A stretch of DNA of 64,000 bases from CAWARU01 sp963784575 (GTDB lineage Bacteria > Pseudomonadota > Gammaproteobacteria > UBA6186 > Azoamicaceae), in assembly GCA_963784575.1 (NCBI GenBank), contig CAWARU010000001.1, positions 1,426,001 through 1,490,000 of the forward strand, read 5' to 3'. Positions 49,333 to 59,031 of the stretch are shown one piece after another. The position numbers and the translations under genes are program-made. A model generated the notes under the pieces. It did no database searches, was not told the DNA's origin, and saw only the letters and a list, made by a program, of their open reading frames with translations. Every line of letters starts with the position of its first letter. Position 1 is the stretch's first letter.

Positions 49333-51681
49333 CTAATTAACCAAGTGACTAAACTTGTCTGCTTTATAGCCATATAATTCTACGGTTTCTTTTAGCATCC
49401 TTGCAATGCTAAAGTTCTCTATCACAAATTTTCTGGACTGTAACTCTGCATTTTTTCTCCAATCACTCTCTAGCAAAGTCTCGATTATAATAGCTGCGAC
49501 CTTATCAGGTTCTTCATCATTACAAATTTTACCAGTAACATTTTTCCAAAGAGCTTCCTCAGTGCCACCAGCATCTAAAGCTATCACAGGCACTCCCAAG
49601 CTCTGAGCTTCTAACACTACATTTGGAAGTCCCTCGTATTTGGAAGTTAATAAAAATAAATCCATCAATGCAATAAATTTTTTGACTTCTTTTTGCTGGC
49701 CAACGAAACGAAATCTATGCATTAAATTCTTACTGTTTACTTTTTCTTCCATTTCTGTTTTTGTCTCCCCATCACCGACAATGACAAAATAAACATTGGG
49801 AAGATTTTCTGCTACTAATATTGCAATTTCTATCCATAATAACGGTCTCTTCACTGGATTAAATCTAAAAACGGTTCCTACTATTTCCGCATCAATTGGT
49901 AATTCTAGAGTGCACCGCAGTTCATCAATTTCTTTGTTACTTATTGTCAAGGAATTTTCTAGATTTATGCCATTTTTTATGACTTTAAATCGGGATGCAG
50001 GGAGTCCTAACCATTTTGCATATTCTTCTGCACCTCTAAAGCTATTATTGATAAAAATTACATTTTCAAATTCACTCAAAGCTTTATAAAGAAGAGGCAT
50101 ATAACCTTGGTAGAAATTGAAAAAAATGGGTGGCACGCTCCTAGAAGATAGGATAATCTTTGGAACACCTGCGAGAACAGCGGCAATTCCACATTTAAGA
50201 GAGGTTTCATCTTGCCAAGCATGAACTATTTCAGGATTACTTTTTTGAAACTCAGCAATTAAATTCAAGATATCTAACACAAAGTGTCCTGGTAGTCTCT
50301 TGAACAGAGTAAGTAATGGCCCTTCGATGGTGTCGAAAGCTTGATCGATTGTTTTAAAAGTGACGGGAATCGCAGAGACCTTTATCTGATGAGACTGCAG
50401 CTGTGGTAAATAAAAATCTCTATTCAAATATTCACTTATCAAAGTAACGCTCTCAAAACCATACTTATCGAGGCCAATGATTGTATTGACAAGTTGGCGC
50501 TCAGCGCCACCAGCATCAAGCCCAGTTGTCATCATAATGATACGTCCTGGAACAAAATTTTGATTTATTTCAATGCGATTATTGAGCGCTTCTTTAAACA
50601 GCAATGGATTATAGTTATCAGGTGATTTAAGTGTTCTATTATTTATTATTTTATAAATTCTACCATTCATTCTGGGATCACTGTTATCGCTGGTTGAAAA
50701 AAGCAATGATGCTTGCCAATGGCTGAAATACCCAGCACCATATTTTTCAATGTCGCCATGCAGACTATTCCCGGGACCAAGCATCTGATGGTCTTCCCAT
50801 AATTCAAGATGAGACCAATGAAGAGCACTATCGTTCAACTGAAAATTCAGCGGTAATTTTTTTACGATCCAGCAATTACCCTCTCGATGTTCAATATCAG
50901 AAGGTTCTATGAAGAGTATTTGATAATCAGCTACGCCTCTAGGGCCTTTATTGAGAAAAAGAACATTTTCATAATTACTTAAAGCTTGAAAAGCAAAAAA
51001 TAGCTGAGATTCATAACCCGCAAAATATACTGGAGGAAAATCCGCATTTGAAAGGATGATTTTAGGGACACCTGCAATGATACCAGCGATACCACATTTG
51101 ATTGCTGCCTCATCTTGCCATGCATGCACAATTTCAGGACGGAGCTTCCGAAATTCCTTGACCAAATTTAAAATATCGAGAGCGAAATCACGCTCACTGA
51201 TTCGAAGCAAATCTGCAATTTTGTTGTGGATTGTCTTAAGTCCCATCGCAAGTGTTTTAAAGTGAGCCTCGACTGCGCGAACCGTGCAATGATCCTTCAT
51301 GGAATTCGTCATTAAGGGAAAATCAACAGATTTGCTTTTGTCGAGACCTCCCAAAACCAATACAATGCTTTCGATCTGATTTAAATTTTGTTCATCATTT
51401 TGGTATTGATTTAATTTAAGAATCGTGTCCGCAAAGCTGCTTTCTAAATCTCCGAGCCCTTTGCTATCAACTATCATTAATATTCGGCCAGGTATTTTCT
51501 CGTAACTGGGTTTTGAATTAGCAGCCCGATGCAGAAGTTCTTGATAAAAATAAACATACTGTTTTCTGAATTTGGATGGAAACAATTTTTTATAGATAAG
51601 GTATAGAAGATCGATGGGTCGCTGTAAAGATCGTGGAAGCTTGCAATAGACAGACTTTAAAGAGATTTTTAAAAAAATCAT
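49333..51681 (-). CDS. Modular GT4 glycosyltransferase (partial GT half, SDNSNP-type module, full GT)
   Basis: The 782-aa intact protein has a partial GT-B N-half at residues 60-258 (PGRILMIVDSKGLGD, RPEIVHAWQDEAAIKCGIAG, GVPKIILS). Residues 258-345 are the shared module (REGNCWIVKKLPLNF, MLGPGNSLHGDI, YFSHWQASLLFSTSDNSDP, NGRIYKI). Residues 375-782 form a full GT4 (GRIIMMTTGLDAGGAERQLV, RFNPVKRPLLW, TSKYEGLPNVVLEAQSLGVP). The two GT halves share PEIVHAWQDE and GVPKIILS, so the first arose by internal duplication and lost its donor domain. Only the second can be catalytic. Sugar specificity is unknown. It is on the same strand as asnB, 29 bp downstream of it. Confidence 0.88.
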   Translation of the reverse strand: MIFLKISLKSVYCKLPRSLQRPIDLLYLIYKKLFPSKFRKQYVYFYQELLHRAANSKPSYEKIPGRILMIVDSKGLGDLESSFADTILKLNQYQNDEQNLNQIESIVLVLGGLDKSKSVDFPLMTNSMKDHCTVRAVEAHFKTLAMGLKTIHNKIADLLRISERDFALDILNLVKEFRKLRPEIVHAWQDEAAIKCGIAGIIAGVPKIILSNADFPPVYFAGYESQLFFAFQALSNYENVLFLNKGPRGVADYQILFIEPSDIEHREGNCWIVKKLPLNFQLNDSALHWSHLELWEDHQMLGPGNSLHGDIEKYGAGYFSHWQASLLFSTSDNSDPRMNGRIYKIINNRTLKSPDNYNPLLFKEALNNRIEINQNFVPGRIIMMTTGLDAGGAERQLVNTIIGLDKYGFESVTLISEYLNRDFYLPQLQSHQIKVSAIPVTFKTIDQAFDTIEGPLLTLFKRLPGHFVLDILNLIAEFQKSNPEIVHAWQDETSLKCGIAAVLAGVPKIILSSRSVPPIFFNFYQGYMPLLYKALSEFENVIFINNSFRGAEEYAKWLGLPASRFKVIKNGINLENSLTISNKEIDELRCTLELPIDAEIVGTVFRFNPVKRPLLWIEIAILVAENLPNVYFVIVGDGETKTEMEEKVNSKNLMHRFRFVGQQKEVKKFIALMDLFLLTSKYEGLPNVVLEAQSLGVPVIALDAGGTEEALWKNVTGKICNDEEPDKVAAIIIETLLESDWRKNAELQSRKFVIENFSIARMLKETVELYGYKADKFSHLVN

Positions 51682-51710
51682 CTATATTCTCATTCCATTT
51701 ATATTTCTCA

Positions 51711-53681
51711 TTATAGGGTATAAGCTTCCTGTCTTAATTTGTGGTCAGCATTCAAATTACTTGTCAGTGGCCTATCATTATCTATCCATTGGCAGTACCA
51801 AAGTTCAAGCATCATTAACGCCCATAAGCGAGTATGATGCAATCTACTACTATTGCAATGTTCATGCAGCATTGTTTCAACAAACTCAGGCTTTATGATA
51901 CCTCTGCTCCTTGCTTTGGAAGATAATAAAACATCATGGGTCATTTCTTTTAATTCGTTCTTGAACCAATGCTCCAATGGAACACCAAATCCCATTTTCT
52001 TACGATATAGGACATCATGAGGCAGATAGGGCTCCATAGCATTTTTCAGCAGGCCTTTGGTCAAACCATTCAATAACTTCTGGCTGCCAGGAATGGATGC
52101 AGCCCATTGCATAATTTCTTGATCTAAAAAAGGAGAACGGACCTCTAAGGAATGAGCCATACTGGCAACATCCATTTTTACTAATATATCATCCAGCAAA
52201 TAAGTGTGAAGATCTGCAAAAGCGGCGCCTTCTATCATAGTGTTTGCTTCTTCAAAATATTGATCGAGAAGTCGCAAGGCTGAATCGTGCCTGAAAGGCT
52301 GCATTGCCTCATCATACCATTGCTCTTTGTCTGAATCAGAGAAAAATTGAATGGTAGGTGAATATAATGTTGATGGCTTATCCTCAACTGATTGTCCGCT
52401 TGAATTTCTTGTGCTTAACGTATCCATCGAAATCTTGCGCAGAGCTTTCCTGCGTAAGTTCCGCAAGAAAAATAGCAGTGCTTCTTTTTTTCCTTGCTTG
52501 ATAGAACTCGCCTTAAATTTATCTTCAAATTGCAAGCAATACTCATAGCGTGGATAGCCTAAAAAGCTTTCATCTGCGCCATCTCCTGTTAAAACCACTT
52601 TCACATGAGGACGTGCGAATTCTGAAACATAGAAGGAAGGAATTGCTGAAGCATCCGCAAATGGTTGCCCATAATGCCATACCAACTTAGAAAAAATTTC
52701 TACTGCGCTCGGCGTGACCACCAATTCATGATGATCTGTGCCATATCTTTCAGCAACCATGCGAGCATACTGTCTTTCATCAAAACTTGATTCGGTAAAT
52801 CCGATAGAAAATGTTTTGACGCGGCCACCGTTTCTTGCCATCATAGCAACCACAGCAGAGGAATCGACACCACCAGAAAGAAAAGCACCGAGCGGTACAT
52901 CCGATATCATCCGCAAGCGCACGCTTTCTTCGAGTAAAGAAAGTAATTCTTCCTTCAACTGCGCCACTGGCCTTTCCTTTGCCTTGCGAGGCGGAGGTAA
53001 TTCCGAATATGTTTCTATGCGAATTTCTCTATTTTTATTGATCTTGAGTATTGTACCAGGCATAACTTGTTTAATTCCAACAAACGCCGTATTGGGCGCC
53101 GGAACATACTGATAGGTTAGATAATGATGTATGGCTTTGAAATCTGGTTCACGAGGGAAATTTGGCCAACAGAGTATTGCTTTAATTTCTGATCCAAATA
53201 AAAATACATTGGAATCTCGATTGCTATAATATAAAGGCTTTTTCCCAACTCGATCACGCGCTAAAATCAAACATTTTTTGTTGTTATCCCAAATTGAAAT
53301 GGCAAACATGCCGCGAAGTTTTTGAAAAATTTTATCTCCCCATTGGAGATAACCCTGAATAATGACTTCAGTATCGCTGCGGCTTTTGAAATGGTGCCCT
53401 AAAGCTTCCAATTCTTTTCTGAGACTTAAAAAATTATATATTTCCCCATTAAAAACCAAAACAATATTGCCATCAGGACTCAGCATTGGCTGATGCCCCA
53501 AGGCACTTAAATCAATAATTGATAAACGATTATGACCTAAGCCAACCAAACCATTTGTCCATTGGCCTTGATCATCGGGTCCTCGATGCAATATTGATTT
53601 TGACATAGAGCCCAAGATGGCCTCAATCGATTCTATAGACAGGCTCTGCTTACTTAAATAAAAACCGAAAATACCACACAT
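51711..53681 (-). CDS. AsnB-type glutamine amidotransferase, intact copy
   Basis: The 656-aa protein starts at MCGIFGFYL (ATG 53679-53681), leaving Cys as the glutaminase nucleophile; six further codons upstream in frame are ignored. The glutaminase domain has HRGPDDQGQW and FNGEIYNF. The synthetase domain has SGGVDSSAVVAM, LTGDGADESFLGYPRY, DDILVKMDVASMAHSLE and MGFGVPLEHW. It is the only one of three AsnB genes here without an indel. In glycan loci such enzymes use glutamine to amidate a sugar carboxylate. It fits the two uronic-acid dehydrogenases of this locus; free asparagine synthesis remains possible. Confidence 0.9.
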   Translation of the reverse strand: MCGIFGFYLSKQSLSIESIEAILGSMSKSILHRGPDDQGQWTNGLVGLGHNRLSIIDLSALGHQPMLSPDGNIVLVFNGEIYNFLSLRKELEALGHHFKSRSDTEVIIQGYLQWGDKIFQKLRGMFAISIWDNNKKCLILARDRVGKKPLYYSNRDSNVFLFGSEIKAILCWPNFPREPDFKAIHHYLTYQYVPAPNTAFVGIKQVMPGTILKINKNREIRIETYSELPPPRKAKERPVAQLKEELLSLLEESVRLRMISDVPLGAFLSGGVDSSAVVAMMARNGGRVKTFSIGFTESSFDERQYARMVAERYGTDHHELVVTPSAVEIFSKLVWHYGQPFADASAIPSFYVSEFARPHVKVVLTGDGADESFLGYPRYEYCLQFEDKFKASSIKQGKKEALLFFLRNLRRKALRKISMDTLSTRNSSGQSVEDKPSTLYSPTIQFFSDSDKEQWYDEAMQPFRHDSALRLLDQYFEEANTMIEGAAFADLHTYLLDDILVKMDVASMAHSLEVRSPFLDQEIMQWAASIPGSQKLLNGLTKGLLKNAMEPYLPHDVLYRKKMGFGVPLEHWFKNELKEMTHDVLLSSKARSRGIIKPEFVETMLHEHCNSSRLHHTRLWALMMLELWYCQWIDNDRPLTSNLNADHKLRQEAYTL

Positions 53682-53730
53682 TTTTTTACTCTTTTCCAAT
53701 CAGGTTTAGAAAAACACTCAATATACTATC

Positions 53731-54990
53731 TTAATTTAATAACGAGAACAATGCTGCAATGATTCTTTCTTGTGAGATAGTACTCAAGTAGGGGTGCATT
53801 GGCAAACTCAGTACTCTCTCTGCTAAATCCTCAGCTACTGGCAGTGAATTCTTGCTTTCGTTGCCAAAGCTCCCTCCAGAGCAAGGAAAGCCACAATAAG
53901 CAGGCTGAAAATGCAGCGGTTTTGGATAATGCACTGCTGTCGGAATTCCTTTTTCAGAAAGCGCTTGCACGATTCTATCGCGTCTTCCCTTTTCAAGAAT
54001 GATAGTATATTGCGCCCACACAGATTGAATCTGAGGTAGAACTTTTTGCACTTGAACCAAGCCTTTGAAGGCTTCATGATAACGCGCTGCAATTTTTTCT
54101 CGTTGTACAATTTCCTCTGCAAAAATAGCTAATTTTTCAAGAAGTATCGCAGCTTGCAGCGTATCTAACCTGCCATTCATACCAATTCGCGCGCAATCAT
54201 ATCTATGGCTACCCTGTCCATGGATTCGCAAACTCTTTAATATTTCTGCTAATTCATCATTATCCGTAAATATTGCGCCGCCATCTCCGTAACAACCTAA
54301 TGGTTTGGCCGGATAAAAACTCGTTGCAGTAGCAAGTCCAATAGTGCCAACCTTGCGGCCTTTAAAACTGGCGCCAAAACTCTGTGCCGCATCCGCTAAC
54401 AACCAAAGATCATATTTCTGGCATTCCTTTTCTATGGTTTCATAATCTGCAGGCTGTCCAAATAAATCCACCGCAATGACTGCTCTTGGAGTTAAGTTCA
54501 AAGACTTCGCCAATTGCATCCCTTTGCCTATTTCAGCTGGATTCAAATTGAAAGTGTCAGGGAGGACATCCAGAAAAATAGGAGTTGCCCCGAGATTCGC
54601 AACCACCTCGGCAGTTGCTGCAAAAGTGAAACCTGGAACGAGAACCGCATCCCCTGGTTTGATACCTTTTGCCATCAAAATAAGTAGCAAAGCATCAGTA
54701 CCATTTGAACACGTCAGAACATGTTTCGCACCAGAAAAATTCGATAATTGCCTTTCTAATTCAAATATCTCCGGCCCCATAATGTAATGACCATGATCTA
54801 ATACGCGTTGAATTGCATCACTGATTCGGGTGCCAAGATAGTCTTTCTGTGCTTGCAAATCAATGAAACAAATGGGTTGTTCTTGCTTATCACTATTTTT
54901 TTTAATACTATTGAAATTGATTGCTTCAGGCTTTTTAGACTGAGCTGCAGAAAGAACTCGCTTATCTTTATGTAAATTCTGGGATTGCAT
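53731..54990 (-). CDS. DegT/DnrJ/EryC1 family PLP aminotransferase
   Basis: The 419-aa product starts at ATG 54988-54990 (MQSQNLHKDK) with GAGGGG upstream; the longer frame to 55092 lies inside the oxidoreductase gene. The fold starts with ICFIDLQAQKDYLG and shows GTDALLLILMA, PGFTFAATAEVVAN, AVDLFGQPADY, LLADAAQSFGA, the PLP Lys in SFYPAKPLGCYGDGG, and RIGMNGRLDTLQAAIL. It transaminates a keto nucleotide sugar. With the Gfo/Idh gene just upstream it resembles the WbpB/WbpE or WlbA/WlbC pairs that make 3-amino sugars; the acetyltransferase of such pathways is not seen. The first 45 residues form an unusual polar extension. Confidence 0.9.
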   Translation of the reverse strand: MQSQNLHKDKRVLSAAQSKKPEAINFNSIKKNSDKQEQPICFIDLQAQKDYLGTRISDAIQRVLDHGHYIMGPEIFELERQLSNFSGAKHVLTCSNGTDALLLILMAKGIKPGDAVLVPGFTFAATAEVVANLGATPIFLDVLPDTFNLNPAEIGKGMQLAKSLNLTPRAVIAVDLFGQPADYETIEKECQKYDLWLLADAAQSFGASFKGRKVGTIGLATATSFYPAKPLGCYGDGGAIFTDNDELAEILKSLRIHGQGSHRYDCARIGMNGRLDTLQAAILLEKLAIFAEEIVQREKIAARYHEAFKGLVQVQKVLPQIQSVWAQYTIILEKGRRDRIVQALSEKGIPTAVHYPKPLHFQPAYCGFPCSGGSFGNESKNSLPVAEDLAERVLSLPMHPYLSTISQERIIAALFSLLN

Positions 54991-56043
54991 GTTTCGGTTC
55001 CCCTCGTAAAGATTGGATAGTGACAAGGCTCTTGTCCAAAACTTTTTGTGACTGCTCCAACATCTGAACAACTCGCAAACCTCTGTAACCATCCATTAAT
55101 GATTTTTCATTACCTTTTATTACCTGTGCAAAATGTTGTACTACATTTGTCAATGCTTCTTTCCTGGAAAGTTTTGGTGCAAAAACCAGTCCCTTTCGAT
55201 ATTCTGGCAACACTACCTCATCTTTGCGAGATTTTGGATAAGTGATGCCGCAATCGTAGATTTTGATTTTCTGTGTTCGTTTGAGATCATCCCAAACCAG
55301 CATTTTGCGAGTTCCACCAATCACCACGTGACGCATTTTAATGGGAGACATCCAGCTAAAGTTAAAGTGCGCAATTTTATTGGAAGCAAAGTGCATTGTC
55401 AAATAAACAATGTCTGGGAATTTTGGATTCAAATGTGCAAAACCACTCGCTTCGACTTTAACAAGATCTTCATCGAAAAGATAATCTAAGACTGAGAAAT
55501 CATGAGGTGCCAGATCCCAGAGGACATTGACATCTTTTTGGAATAAACCCAAATTAATTCTTGTTGCATCAAAATAAGAGATCTGGCCAAATTCAGGTTG
55601 ACTGCAAACTTCTCTTATTTTACGAACGGCAGGTGTCATTAAAATGGTATGATCGACCATCAAGGTGACATCCCTGCTTTCAGCGCGATGAATTAAATCA
55701 CGACCTTCCTCTGTTCTAGTGCAAAGGGGTTTTTCTACCAGCACATGCTTACCTTGAGCAATGGCACTCGCTGCCAATAAATAATGTGTTGTGGCTGGTG
55801 TGGCTATTGCAACGGCTTCGATTTTTGGATCGTTGATAATATCTTCAGAATTACTCGTCAATTTAATTTTTTTTATAGCATGAGCATGGCTTGGTTCCAG
55901 ATTTTTTGCTAGAGATTTCAGATTTTCAAATCTTGCGGGATCTTTATCAGCAATGGCCACCACTTCGAAAGAAGCATTAACCAAAAAATTTCTTAATAAA
56001 TTTGAACCCCAATGTCCAAATCCAATAATCCCAGTTTTATCAC
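54968..56043 (-). CDS. Gfo/Idh/MocA family oxidoreductase, start region uncertain
   Basis: The body carries VAIATPATTHYLLAASAI and GKHVLVEKPLCTRTEEG (the EKP motif), LAPHDFSVLDYLF and a C-terminal alpha/beta domain, as in nucleotide-sugar 3-dehydrogenases. The usual N-terminal NAD motif IIGFGHWGSNL lies upstream of the first in-frame TTG (55984), so the true start is further out. The frame upstream reaches only CTG before a stop. GTG at 56041-56043 with AAGGA nearby is in the wrong frame by one base, which one extra A in the run at 56035-56038 would correct. The product would be about 358 aa. It overlaps the DegT gene by 23 nt. Confidence 0.82.
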
Positions 56044-56550
56044 CCAGTTTTCCTTATAAATTTAGTCAAAAAACTAATTTTGATACTCATACTTTAAATC
56101 AATAACTATACTGCTATCTTCTTTTTGATACAAATTTGTTTAAAAATGCATGATGCTTATTGTTGATATTAGTTTGATTTGTTACATTGGCAAGATTTAA
56201 TTTTTTGTGAATTCTCGCCTTTGTGGGAATCACGACTGCTCATCGATATCCAATAACCTAGCGTCATTCCCTCAAAGGCGGAAATCCAGTATTAATTGCA
56301 TCAATCTTGAGATAAGATAGGTGAACAACTAATTAAAACCTAAATTTGAAGAAAACATTTTAATCCCAGAGTTCCATAACTTGATTGTAAAAATATTGAA
56401 TCAGGAGCGCAAAAGAGAATTCCTAGAATAAAAAAAAACTGGTTAGCCCAGTCAATTTGTATTACTATACGCGATTGTAATTTTAATATGCAAAGTAGTC
56501 CTTCGTTAAATTACATGCATTTTTATATTTTAATAATGGAGCTTTATACT
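56044..56550. other. Intergenic region before the sulfotransferase genes
   Basis: About 500 AT-rich bp contain no gene I can support on either strand. The region should hold divergent promoters for the oxidoreductase (leftward) and sulfotransferases (rightward). I see no convincing -35/-10 pair or repeat. A few in-frame codons upstream of the sulfotransferase start (from 56488) are probably not translated. Confidence 0.4.
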
Positions 56551-57463
56551 ATGTTCCCTTATATTGACGATGCCCACAAATTAATTTTTTTCGCACATGC
56601 AAAGTGCGGCAGCACCACAATTAGACTATTTTTTGCAGCCTTACGAGGCATCAGGATCAGTGAAGATTTTTATCAAAATCCTGTTTTATTCACAGATTTG
56701 CATGAATATAAAAGCAAAGCATTCGATAGAGATAAAAATTATGATGATTATCAAAAATTTTTGGTTGTTCGAATCCTTTTTCAAGGCTAGTAAGCTCTTT
56801 CCTTTATAATTTAACAGCATCAAAAATACATCATCTCTTATCATTGTCAAATGATTCTGAATATATTTCGGGATTAATTAATGCAATGACCTCTAAGCAT
56901 ATCACATCAGCTGCAAAGGATTTTACCCCATTGCAAGTCAGTACTCTTAAAGATAGCACAAGAAATCATTGCTCGACTTTAAAAAACATGCATCCTTCAG
57001 GAATTTTGTTAAATTATGTGCAGAGATTGGTGACAATCATTTAAATGTGCATTTTGGTTCGCAATTACATAGAAATGACAGTGCAATAACTGACATCTTA
57101 AAGCAACCAAAATTCAATAAAATTATCAGACTGGAAAATTTGACCCAAGAACTCGATAAAATTGCCGCAACTTTTGGAAAAAAAGTGGAAATTCCAGTAG
57201 TAAATGGCTGCAATTATAAAAATCCCTTGACTATCCCGATGTGGGATATTGACATACGTGAACATATCAAAAAACATGGCTTTGTTTTTCCTGATTGGAA
57301 ATATTTTCTTGACGATGAAATCCGCGCAATAGCAAAAAGACTCTTTCCACGAGACTTTCAATTATATCAATTGTCATCCTTAACAGATTCTTCCCGTGAA
57401 CTTCAAGAGCTATTGAGTCCAGAAGAAACTGATAAATCTGAATTAGTAAGAGGAGAAGGTTTA
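56551..57463 (+). pseudogene. Sulfotransferase-family protein, first tandem copy, two indels
   Basis: The start MFPYIDDAHKLIFFAHAK aligns with MIPLIDDIHKIIYF of the next gene, and AKCGSTTIRLFF is the PAPS 5'-phosphosulfate-binding loop of carbohydrate sulfotransferases. GGAG lies nine bases before ATG 56551. One A is missing at 56772-56773, repairing to VVRNPFSRLVSSF, the 3'-phosphate-binding motif; one T is missing at 56969-56970, repairing to NHLLDFKKHASFRNFVKL. The repaired domain is about 305 residues. Its frame has no stop before the second copy's ATG, so the two may form a single double-domain protein. Predicted role: sulfation of a cell-surface sugar using PAPS. Confidence 0.7.
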
Positions 57464-58965
57464 ATGATTCCTTTAATTGATGATATCCATAAAATAATAT
57501 ATTTTTGAACCCCAAAAGTGCCTGTAGCACTACGCGGCTCTTCTTTGGATTGACGACTGGTCTTGTTCATGAAGAAGATATCAAAAAAATATCATCGGAT
57601 AGACGAAAACTACAAGATATGGCAATTAAAATTTCAGAAGATATGAATGTTAAAATAATTCGTAACCAAAAATATGATGATTATAAAAAAATTCTAATCA
57701 TTAGAGACCCTTACGCAAGACTTGTGAGTTCATTTGTGTTTTTAATGGCAGGATATCATATTTTTGAAAATCTTACCCTGCCAAATCCTGAATTTATTCA
57801 TAAAATGTCGACAATGATGTACAATTGCAACAAGAATTATTCCTCGCATTTTCCACAATACCCAAGAAATCTGTATCTTCCAGATACTTTGCCATCCGAT
57901 ATCCAAGAGGGAATGATTAATTTCAAACACAAACCTTCTTTTAGAAATTTTGTAAAACTCGCTGAAAAAATTGGAAGTGACTTGCTGCAACATCATATTA
58001 ACTCTCAGTTTAATCCGCATCATCATTTCATTTTACCCCCAAGCCTTAAAGGAACCAAATTTGATAAAATCATACGCGTTGATAATTTATCGAATGAACT
58101 TAATGAAATCGCGAAATCTTTCGGCAAAAGTATACAAAGTCTCAAACTTAATTCATCAGAATATTCCTCCTCACTCAAAATTAACATGAGTGATGTGGAC
58201 TTGAGTCAATATGTAAAACAAAATGGCAGAGTTTATCCCACTTGGGAACATTTTTATGATGATGAATTAAGGGCTATAGTCGAAAAATTGTTTTATAAAG
58301 ATTTGCTTGCGTACAAATTATCTTTTCTAAAGGATTATGCAGAAGTTACTCGATTTTTAACTGTTCCGGAGCACCATGCAGATTTCTTAAAACTCAAATT
58401 GCATGCTGAAATGCTGCTAGAGCAAGATAAAGAAGTCCGTGAGAAGGCTGCAGCGGAAGCTCGAGAGAAAGCTGAGGCGGAAGCACGCGAAAAAACTTTA
58501 GCAGAAGCTCGAGAAAAAGCGAAAAAGCAGCAATTAGAGTTACCAAGATCTCTACCAGGTATGATCACAGTTCTGAACACTCTCAATGAAAAGCTGCTAT
58601 CAAACATAGAGAAAATGACGCAAGTTGCAGATAATCTTCTGGCTTTGGAAGGAGTTTCCGGGGAAGCCAGCGTTCGTTTTACTGGCAAATTAGAGGCAGC
58701 AGTTAACTCAGCTGAAGCCCTGAATTCAGAATTGTTAAGAATCGGTGAATTAAATAAAAAAGCTGAAAAACCAACTCCTGAAGAGCCAAAGCCGGACTGG
58801 GAGAAACTAGACAAGCTTAAAACAAGCGTCATTTTAATGCTCGAATACCACTCAAAGTCAATTAGTGATATGGAACACTATATCGCCGAACAAAAGAAAT
58901 TCATATCCTTATTAAATGAAGAGTCTTCAAGCTCCAAACATTGCAAAATCCGGAAATTTATGTAA
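57464..58965 (+). pseudogene. Sulfotransferase-family protein with a coiled-coil tail, second tandem copy, one indel
   Basis: ATG 57464 follows AGAGGAGAAGG. One T is missing in the T run at 57502-57506; repair gives IIYFLNPKSACSTTRLFF (phosphosulfate loop, with Ala-Cys where the usual loop has Gly) and IIRDPYARLVSSF (3'-phosphate motif). The repaired product is 500 aa. Residues about 1-290 are the sulfotransferase domain, about 320-360 a repetitive REKAxAEA helix, and the rest a further helical, coiled-coil-like tail not present in the first copy. The tail may mediate oligomer or membrane/complex contacts. The ABC genes that follow are on the other strand. Confidence 0.75.
58438..58521 (+). 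repeat. 24-bp tandem repeat coding for REKAxAEA
   Basis: Three and a half units of 24 bp encode REKAAAEA, REKAEAEA, REKTLAEA and REKA. The eight-residue period with alternating charge predicts a straight helix or coiled coil. Unit number could vary between strains by slippage. Confidence 0.8.
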
Positions 58966-59031
58966 ATAATACCTTTTTTTAAGGAAGAACTAGAACTCAT
59001 AAAAGAGCGCGCAGTCAATTCCTTTCCCGAA

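Noticed and set aside
58335..58832. Minus-strand 165-aa Ser/Ala/Arg-rich frame
   Set aside because: Complement of the REKAxAEA repeat and coiled-coil tail of the sulfotransferase; repeat-driven open frame.
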